Positions 5,401 through 10,568 of a stretch of DNA of 10,568 nucleotides are shown in pieces (positions within the stretch are counted from its first letter, which is position 1; every line of letters starts with the position of its first letter). Position numbers and translations under genes: made by a program. The notes under the pieces are model-generated. The model had not been told where the DNA came from and made no database searches. It saw nothing but the letters and a program-made list of their open reading frames with translations. The DNA lies in assembly GCA_937905835.1 (NCBI GenBank), contig CALCXK010000013.1:1-10568 (forward strand), read 5' to 3'. This DNA is from an uncultured Ilumatobacter sp. Lineage in GTDB: Bacteria > Actinomycetota > Acidimicrobiia > Acidimicrobiales > Ilumatobacteraceae.

Positions 5401-5925
5401 ATGGCAGTTCCGAAATTCAGCCCTGTTGCACCGACCGACCGCGCCCGTGGCTACGCGTCGCCCGATCGCGTCCCGGGAAACTGGATGCCGGATCGTCCGG
5501 CCGAGATCGCAGGGTTTCAACCGTCTGGTCCTCGCCGCGGTCATCACGGCCCCGACCAGGGGTTCGCGCTGCGCATCGCAGCGCGACTCGCTCCCCAGAT
5601 CCGGCTACAGCCGGGCGAGCATCTCGACGACGCCGTTTGCGGTTGTCTCGGGATTGCGCTTGGGCGAGCATCGTTGTTTTCCCGTGCACCCGTGGTGCAC
5701 GACGTCAAGCTGGCGTTCACGATCTGGGGCTACTTCGACGAGCAACCGCCGGCCGAGCTGATCGAGTTGCGAGCGAAACTTTTCGCTGGCCTGCGACACG
5801 TCGCCCATCACTACACAGAGGCTCGCGACGTCGCTGACATGGTGCCAGACTCCACACTGCAGCTGACGCCCGAGGCGGCCGCCGCGAAGTACCCCGGGTC
5901 GTGGCGCGAGCTCGTCGGCGCCTGA
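5401..5925 (+). CDS. Small conserved-looking protein of unknown function
   Basis: I do not recognise a named family. The 174-aa product has no signal peptide or membrane segment and is probably cytosolic. The N-terminus (1-55) is rich in Pro, Arg and Gly and includes SPVAPTDRARGYASPDRVPGNW and MPDRPAEIAGFQP. A more ordered middle (about 56-125) includes HGPDQGFALRIA, GEHLDDAVCGCLGIALGRASLF and a hydrophobic stretch VVHDVKLAFTIWGYF. A helical C-terminal part contains GLRHVAHHYTEARDVADMVP. The two cysteines in CGC are close, but no metal site is evident. The ATG at 5401 is supported by GAAAGG 5 nt upstream (5390-5395). The gene has its own promoter-like region with three palindromes, so it looks independently controlled. 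Codon choice resembles its neighbours, which supports a real gene. No function can be inferred from cimA or galT on either side. Confidence 0.8.
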   Translation: MAVPKFSPVAPTDRARGYASPDRVPGNWMPDRPAEIAGFQPSGPRRGHHGPDQGFALRIAARLAPQIRLQPGEHLDDAVCGCLGIALGRASLFSRAPVVHDVKLAFTIWGYFDEQPPAELIELRAKLFAGLRHVAHHYTEARDVADMVPDSTLQLTPEAAAAKYPGSWRELVGA

Positions 5926-6095
5926 CCGCGCCTCCAACACCCCGACACACACGGCGGCGGCACAGAGCTTCGCCAAGGCACTACTGAGGCCCGACGGTCC
6001 CGGAACGATGCGTCTATCGTGCGCCGACCTACATTGGGTCAACGTTGAACGGCTGCGGACCAAGGCAATGCTGCTGGCAGCGAAGCGCGCCAATC

Positions 6096-6138
6096 GGCTC
6101 GATGATGTCCGGCTCGATGATGTCCGGCGACGATGTCC
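6096..6138. repeat. 15-bp tandem repeat, two and a part copies
   Basis: GGCTCGATGATGTCC is repeated exactly at 6096-6110 and 6111-6125. It is followed by a shortened variant GGCGACGATGTCC at 6126-6138. The third copy has lost two bases and diverged, so the array is not a fresh artefact. It lies about 120 bp upstream of galT. No function is evident. Confidence 0.75.
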
Positions 6139-6221
6139 TGACCGAGTTGTCGGCGCTCACCAGCCTTGACATGTAGACCGCCACGGCAACAGTGCTCGCG
6201 TCACATGGCGCTCCCGACGTC

Positions 6222-6249
6222 TTGGTGCACCGTGTCGGGTCGCTACCGT
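6222..6249 (+). promoter_or_regulatory. Putative leaderless promoter of galT
   Basis: TTGGTG (6222-6227) lies 16 bp from TACCGT (6244-6249), a TANNNT box ending 7 nt before the GTG start of galT. The geometry matches the proposed greA promoter and explains the missing Shine-Dalgarno sequence. Confidence 0.4.
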
Positions 6250-6256
6250 CCGAGGT

Positions 6257-7291
6257 GTGCCCGAGAGATTTGATCCGTCTGTTCACCCGCACCGACGGCG
6301 GAACGCGCTGACCGGACAGTGGGTGATCGTGTCGCCGCAGCGCACCGAGCGTCCCTGGGAGGGGCAGACCGGCGCAGCCATGGAGCAGCCCACCGTCTAT
6401 GACCCGAGCTGCTCCCTGTGCCCGGGTAATGAACGGGCTGGCGGACTATCGAACCCCGACTATTCGTCGACGTTCGTGTTCCAGAACGACTTCGCAGCGT
6501 TACTCCCCGATGTTCCGTTGCCTGACAGCCCAGATAGCAGGCAAGGCCACATGTCGGGCGGGCTCTACCAAGCAGCAACCGGCGATGGCGAGTGTCGAGT
6601 TATCTGCTTCTCGGCGGATCACGGCAAGACGCTCGGCACGATGGACCTGGCCGAGATCGGCGTGGTGATCGACCTCTGGAAGAGTCAGCTTGCCGAGCTA
6701 CTCGATCGCTACGAGTACGTACAGATCTTTGAGACGCGCGGCGCGATCTCGGGGTCGTCCAACCCCCATCCGCACGGGCAGATTTGGGCATCAAACTTCC
6801 TCCCAAACGAGATCGTCGCCGAACTCGCTGAACAGCGTTCCTACCGAGCCCGGCACGGGAGTCATCTGCTCGTCGATTACGTCGAGAGTGAGCTGGCAGC
6901 TGGCGACCGGATCATTCATGCCAACGACCACTGGGTCGTGGCGGTCCCGTACTGGGCCTATTGGCCGTATGAGACCATCGTCTTGCCGCGCCGACCTGTG
7001 GCTTCGCTGCTCGACCTGAGCGTCGACGAGGCAGAGGGTCTCGCCGACGCCCTGAAGACGATGCTGTCGGGTTTCGACCGGTTGTTCAACACGCCGTTCC
7101 CCTACTGCTCTGGTTGGCACGTCGCTCCGCGCGGGCTTGAGGCCGACTGGCAGTTACACGCGCACTACTACCCTCCGTTGCTCCGTTCGGCCGACGTCGC
7201 CAAGATCCCGGCGAGCTACGAACTGCTTGCCAACCTCCAACGCGACCTCACGCCGGAGACCGCTGCCAGCAACCTGCGCGACGTCCTCTGA
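6257..7291 (+). CDS. galT: Galactose-1-phosphate uridylyltransferase GalT
   Basis: GalT exchanges UMP between UDP-glucose and galactose-1-phosphate in the Leloir pathway through a covalent uridylyl-histidine. The 344-aa cytosolic protein has the two HIT-type halves of class I GalT. Visible residues are Cys52 and Cys55 in CSLCPGN and His122 in SADHGKTL (zinc ligands), and NPHPHGQIWA (169-178), where His171 is a zinc ligand and His173 the nucleophile. The C-terminal half contains HVAPRG and WQLHAHYYPPLLR with His301 and His303, matching the second metal site of E. coli GalT. The N-terminus RRNALTGQWVIVSPQR is typical. The GTG at 6257 is chosen because it just precedes this segment and follows a -10-like box by 7 nt. 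No galK or galE is adjacent. The stop is 1 bp from that of the convergent aminotransferase. Confidence 0.93.
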   Translation: MPERFDPSVHPHRRRNALTGQWVIVSPQRTERPWEGQTGAAMEQPTVYDPSCSLCPGNERAGGLSNPDYSSTFVFQNDFAALLPDVPLPDSPDSRQGHMSGGLYQAATGDGECRVICFSADHGKTLGTMDLAEIGVVIDLWKSQLAELLDRYEYVQIFETRGAISGSSNPHPHGQIWASNFLPNEIVAELAEQRSYRARHGSHLLVDYVESELAAGDRIIHANDHWVVAVPYWAYWPYETIVLPRRPVASLLDLSVDEAEGLADALKTMLSGFDRLFNTPFPYCSGWHVAPRGLEADWQLHAHYYPPLLRSADVAKIPASYELLANLQRDLTPETAASNLRDVL

Positions 7292-7292
7292 G

Positions 7293-8372
7293 CTAACGCG
7301 GCCGAACCGTCGCGAGGGCTGCGAGGAAACGGTCGTTCCACTCAGCGCTGGCGATTGTGACGCGTACACCGACATCGGGGAACGCACGCGTGACGACGCC
7401 TTGGCGCTCGAGGTCGACGCCGAGTGCCGCGGCGTCGCGCTGCACCGGAAGCCAGACGAAGTTGCCCTGTGGGTCCGGGAGATCCCAACCTGTAGAGCGA
7501 AGCGAATCCACGACCCGAGAGCGTTCGCTGACCACTTCGGCTACCCGAAGCCGCATCTCGTCGGGAGCTGCCAGGCTTGCCCGAGCGGCGCGCTGTGCGA
7601 GTTCGTTGATGGCGAACGGGACGAGCGTGCGGTCGATGATGCCGGTCACCTCGGGATGGCCGAGCGCATAGCCGACCCGCAGCCCGGCCAGGCCGTGTGC
7701 CTTGCTGAAGGTTCGGGTGATCACCAGGTTCGAATGATCGGCGAGCAGTGCAATTGAGTCGGTCACACGTTCGTCGGTCACGAACTCGGAGTACGCCTCG
7801 TCGAGGACCACCAGGCATGTCTCGGGAACGGTGCGGAGGAACTCGGCGATGTCGGCCGTCGGCACGATCGTCCCGGTCGGGTTGTTCGGGTTCGTGACGA
7901 AAACGAGTTTCGTCTGCGCAGTGATCGCCGCAGCCAGCGCAACGAGGTCGAACGTTTCGTCGACCAACGGGACCCGCACCTGCTCGGCTTCGACGAGCGC
8001 AGCGAACAGTGGATACGCCTCGAAAGACGGCCAACACATCGCCACCTGATCGCCAGGCCCGACGTAGCTGAGCAGCAACTGTTGCAAGATGCCTGCGGAG
8101 CCGGCGCCGATCGTGACCTGCTCGGTGTCGACCCCGACGTACTCGGCGAGCTCCTCGCGCAATGCTGTGGCGCGATGGTCGGCGTACAGACCAATGTGTT
8201 CGATTCCGGCGCTGATGGCGCCAGCGACGGAGGGGAGCGGACCGTACGGAAGTTCGTTCGACGCCATCTTGATGGCATCGGCGATTCCGTGTTCGGCAGC
8301 GGCTGCGGCAGCCGAACGGCCGGGCTTGTATCCGGGGAGAGCAGCAACAGCGGAGCGGGGGCGACCAGTCAT
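7293..8372 (-). CDS. hisC: HisC/Pat-like histidinol-phosphate or aromatic aminotransferase
   Basis: This is a fold-type I PLP aminotransferase of the HisC family, 359 aa. Motifs in order are KMASNELPYGPLPS (35-48), NPNNPTG (161-167), DEAY with the PLP-contacting Asp191 and Tyr194, and TFSKAHGLAGLRVGYA with Lys224 as the Schiff-base lysine; then NFVWLP (304-309) and GVRVTI with Arg337 for the substrate carboxylate. It resembles from memory the mycobacterial HisC2/Pat protein (Rv3772), which prefers phenylalanine or other aromatics, more than the operonic HisC. No other his gene is near, so an aromatic role is as likely as histidine synthesis. An Ala-rich stretch, RSAAAAAAEHGIAD (19-32), enlarges the N-terminal loop by about nine residues relative to Rv3772. 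The ATG at 8372 is chosen because MTGRPRSAVAALPGYKPG fits family N-termini; the frame extends to 8507 into the divergent gene. Confidence 0.88.
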   Translation of the reverse strand: MTGRPRSAVAALPGYKPGRSAAAAAAEHGIADAIKMASNELPYGPLPSVAGAISAGIEHIGLYADHRATALREELAEYVGVDTEQVTIGAGSAGILQQLLLSYVGPGDQVAMCWPSFEAYPLFAALVEAEQVRVPLVDETFDLVALAAAITAQTKLVFVTNPNNPTGTIVPTADIAEFLRTVPETCLVVLDEAYSEFVTDERVTDSIALLADHSNLVITRTFSKAHGLAGLRVGYALGHPEVTGIIDRTLVPFAINELAQRAARASLAAPDEMRLRVAEVVSERSRVVDSLRSTGWDLPDPQGNFVWLPVQRDAAALGVDLERQGVVTRAFPDVGVRVTIASAEWNDRFLAALATVRPR

Positions 8373-8478
8373 CTGCCCATGATTCCAGACCGACGGCGCC
8401 GCGACCGGATCGCTTGCGCTGAACCGCTTCTCGGCCAGCGGTTTCTCCGTGGTGGCTGAGAGTGGCAACATCTCGGCC
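8373..8478. promoter_or_regulatory. Shared divergent promoter region of hisC-like and acetoacetyl-CoA synthetase genes
   Basis: These 106 bp must drive both genes. Only degenerate -10-like boxes are seen: AATCAT (minus, 8384-8379) ending 6 nt before the hisC-like ATG, and CAACAT (plus, 8466-8471) ending 7 nt before the ATG at 8479. Neither start has a good Shine-Dalgarno sequence. The boxes are weak, so only the region is proposed. Confidence 0.3.
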
Positions 8479-10473
8479 ATGACTATCGAGCCGATTGAAC
8501 GCGGCACCCTTACATGGCACCCGGCAGAGGACGCTTGGGCGAACAGTGCGCTGTCTGGCTTCGCTCAACACGTTGTCGCGCTCGGCGGGCCGACCTGTGC
8601 GGACTACGCCGAATTGCTCGACTGGTCACTCGGTGAACCCGGACCGTTCTGGGCGGCAGTGGCGAGCTGGCAGTGCATTCGCTGGCACGACGAGCCCAGC
8701 GCATCGTTGGTCGGCGGCACCATGCCGGACGTGACGTGGTTCCCCGGCGGCACGCTCAACTACGCCGAGCGGATGCTTGCCTGGGGCGCAGAGCAGCCTG
8801 ACGTGACGGCGATCATCGAGCTGTCGCAGAGCCGCGACCGTCGCGAAGTCACGTGGGCGGAGCTTGCCGATCAGGTCGCACGCTGTCGTGCAGGACTCGT
8901 CGAGCGGGGCGTGGGCCGCGGTGATCGGGTGGTCGCGTTCAGCCCGAACATCTCTGAGACGTTGATTGCCTTCCTGGCCACGGCGAGCCTCGGCGCGATC
9001 TGGAGTTCGTGTGCGCCCGAGTTTGGGGTTCGTGCAGTGACCGACCGCTGGGCACAGATCGAGCCGAAGGTGTTGATCACCGTCGACGGCTACATGTATG
9101 GCACCAAGGGCATTGATCGCAGGGAGCACGTCGATCAGATAGCCGCAGGGCTGCCGTCCCTCGAACACATCGTGCACATCGGCTATCTCCGACCCCAGGG
9201 CGACCTCCCGACCGATGCGCGGGTCTGCTCATGGGATGATTTGCTCGCCGACCATGCGCCACTGGAGTTTGAGGCAGTTCCGTTCGATTACCCGCTGTAC
9301 GTCTTGTTCTCATCGGGCACGACCGGCCTACCGAAGCCGATTGTGCACGGCCACGGCGGCATTGTGCTCGAACATGCGAAGGCCTGGTCGTTGCACTACG
9401 GCCTGCAGCCGGGGGATCGCGTGATGTGGTTCACGACGACCGGTTGGATGATGTGGAATTTCTTGATCTCGGGGCTGCTCACGGGGTCGACGATCGTCCT
9501 GTTCGACGGTGATCCGGCCGCCCCGGACCTGTTGGCGCTGTGGCGCGTCGCAGCCGACGAGCAGGTCGACGTTTTTGGCGTGAGTGCGCCGTTCATCATG
9601 GCCTGTCGGAAAGAGGGCATCCGGCCGGGCGACCTCGTCGATCTGTCCCGGGTGCGCCATCTCGGTTCGACCGGGGCCCCGCTGCCGGTCGAAGGGTTCG
9701 AGTGGATTCCCGATGCGGTGGGCAGCCACATCCAAACCGGCTCGATGAGCGGCGGCACCGACGTGTGCACGGCCTTCGTCGGTACGGCGCCGACCCTGCC
9801 GATCAGGGCGGGTGAAATTGGTGCCCGCATGCTCGGCTGCGACGTGCAGGCCTTCACGCCGGCGGGTGATCAGTGCGCTCCGAACGAGACCGGCGAACTC
9901 GTGATCGTCGCGCCGATGCCGTCGATGCCGATCAGCCTCTGGGGGGATGAGTCGGGCGAGCGCTACCGAAGCACCTACTTCGACACCTACCCCGGGGTCT
10001 GGCATCACGGTGACTGGATCACCTTCTTCGACGACGGTGCCTGCCAGATCACGGGCCGTTCCGACGCCACGTTGAACCGCGGTGGTGTTCGCCTCGGCAC
10101 CGCAGACTTTTATGTGATTGTCGACTCGATGCCCGAGATTGCCGACAGTGCGGTCGTCCACCTCGAAGACAAGGAGGGAGGGCCTGGCGAGCTGATCCTC
10201 CTGGTGGCAATGGCGGCGGGTTACGAACTCGACGACGACGTCGCCAACCGGATCAAGCGAGCACTCCGGTCGGAACTGTCGCCACGGCACGTTCCCGATG
10301 AAATCGCAGCGCTGCCTGCTGTGCCGCGCACATTGTCGGGCAAGAAGCTTGAGGTGCCAATTAAGCGGATGTTGCTGGGCATGCCGGCCGACAAAGCAGC
10401 GTCACGTGATTCGCTCGCAAACCCCGAGGCACTCGATCATGTCGCGGCGTGGGTCGCTGCCCGGAACGCCTGA
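8479..10473 (+). CDS. Acetoacetyl-CoA synthetase
   Basis: This ANL-superfamily enzyme activates acetoacetate to acetoacetyl-CoA with ATP and CoA via an acyl-adenylate, feeding ketone-body or PHB breakdown products into central metabolism. The product is 664 aa, the usual length. Motifs are the N-terminal ACS-type cap with FPGGTLNYAERML (88-100), the P-loop SSGTTGLPKPIVHGHGG (278-294), TTTGWMMWN (319-327), GSMSGGTDVCTAFVG (421-435) with acetoacetyl-CoA-type SGGTD in place of the acetyl-CoA synthetase WWQTE segment, HHGDW (509-513) and GRSDATLNRGGVRLGTADFY (526-545). The C-terminal LSGKKLEVPIKR contains the adenylation lysine Lys622, which in relatives is a site of regulatory acetylation. The ATG at 8479 is preferred over the GTG at 8449 because MTIEPIERGTLTW resembles family starts. 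It stands alone on its strand, divergent from the hisC-like gene and convergent with the partial gene at 10495. Confidence 0.92.
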   Translation: MTIEPIERGTLTWHPAEDAWANSALSGFAQHVVALGGPTCADYAELLDWSLGEPGPFWAAVASWQCIRWHDEPSASLVGGTMPDVTWFPGGTLNYAERMLAWGAEQPDVTAIIELSQSRDRREVTWAELADQVARCRAGLVERGVGRGDRVVAFSPNISETLIAFLATASLGAIWSSCAPEFGVRAVTDRWAQIEPKVLITVDGYMYGTKGIDRREHVDQIAAGLPSLEHIVHIGYLRPQGDLPTDARVCSWDDLLADHAPLEFEAVPFDYPLYVLFSSGTTGLPKPIVHGHGGIVLEHAKAWSLHYGLQPGDRVMWFTTTGWMMWNFLISGLLTGSTIVLFDGDPAAPDLLALWRVAADEQVDVFGVSAPFIMACRKEGIRPGDLVDLSRVRHLGSTGAPLPVEGFEWIPDAVGSHIQTGSMSGGTDVCTAFVGTAPTLPIRAGEIGARMLGCDVQAFTPAGDQCAPNETGELVIVAPMPSMPISLWGDESGERYRSTYFDTYPGVWHHGDWITFFDDGACQITGRSDATLNRGGVRLGTADFYVIVDSMPEIADSAVVHLEDKEGGPGELILLVAMAAGYELDDDVANRIKRALRSELSPRHVPDEIAALPAVPRTLSGKKLEVPIKRMLLGMPADKAASRDSLANPEALDHVAAWVAARNA

Positions 10474-10494
10474 GCTCCCCGTCGAGACTTCCGG

Positions 10495-10568
10495 TCAGTG
10501 CAGGCCGGGTGGTTGGATTTTGGCGAGGTAGTCGTTGCTGGTCCCGAGCCGTTGGCGGAGGTCGTCGT
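10495..10568 (-). CDS. 3' end of an unidentified gene (partial)
   Basis: The minus strand is open from the window edge to a TGA at 10497-10495, with the C-terminal sequence DDLRQRLGTSNDYLAKIQPP followed by GLH. About 24 residues are too few to assign a family, and a chance open frame is possible. A gene here would be convergent with acetoacetyl-CoA synthetase, with 21 bp between the stops, an arrangement like galT and hisC. Confidence 0.4.
   Translation of the reverse strand, partial: DDLRQRLGTSNDYLAKIQPPGLH

Larger units (their letters stand above)
5926..6256. other. Gene-free gap between the unknown gene and galT
   Basis: No convincing gene is seen in these 331 bp. A minus-strand open frame (6292-6029) reads through the tandem repeat as DIIEPDIIEP but has no recognisable motif and overlaps galT. 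The gap contains the palindrome TCAACGTTGA (6039-6048), the 15-bp tandem repeat at 6096-6138 and the proposed galT promoter at its right end. No terminator hairpin with a U-tract follows the upstream gene. Confidence 0.55.

Noticed and set aside
6029..6292. Minus-strand 87-aa open frame upstream of galT containing DIIEPDIIEP
   Set aside because: The repeat residues come from the 15-bp DNA tandem repeat; the frame overlaps the galT start and promoter and has no recognisable motif.
8291..8317. Inverted repeat GTTCGGC/GCCGAAC
   Set aside because: It lies inside the aminotransferase coding sequence and arises from repeated alanine codons; its likeness to the hairpin at 2917-2932 is probably compositional.

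Overview
The window reads as chromosomal DNA from a GC-rich actinobacterium. A member of the Acidimicrobiia (Ilumatobacter-like) would fit. The basis is the mycobacterial-style LeuB, GreA and HisC2/Pat-like proteins, a CimA-type citramalate synthase, and start codons that mostly lack Shine-Dalgarno sequences and instead follow TANNNT -10 boxes by 7-9 nt, as in leaderless actinobacterial genes. The taxonomic guess is inference. No mobile element, CRISPR array, rRNA or tRNA was found.

Layout: greA (90-536, minus) is divergent from a leuB-ilvE pair (671-2585, plus). A gene-free stretch of about 1 kb follows, with several hairpins and then the promoter region of cimA (3581-5161, plus). Next come a 239-bp regulatory-looking gap with three palindromes, a small protein of unknown function (5401-5925, plus), a 331-bp gap with a 15-bp tandem repeat, and galT (6257-7291, plus). 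galT ends 1 bp from the stop of a convergent HisC/Pat-like aminotransferase (7293-8372, minus). Divergent from that is an acetoacetyl-CoA synthetase (8479-10473, plus). A few codons of a minus-strand gene end at 10495.

The unifying biology is branched-chain amino acid synthesis. CimA makes citramalate from pyruvate and acetyl-CoA. LeuCD (not in this window) and LeuB carry it to 2-oxobutyrate. After the AHAS, IlvC and IlvD steps, IlvE makes isoleucine. LeuB and IlvE also serve leucine, and IlvE serves valine. The organism therefore probably makes isoleucine by the threonine-independent citramalate route. The rest are a transcription elongation factor, a Leloir-pathway enzyme, an aromatic/histidinol-phosphate transaminase and a ketone-body/PHB-type activating enzyme.

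I see no clear new multi-gene system. The most interesting unexplained material is non-coding: strong hairpins after ilvE whose wobble pairs fit only a plus-strand RNA, an identical 13-bp dyad on both sides of cimA, a symmetric repeat overlapping the greA promoter, and the palindromes in front of the unknown gene at 5401.
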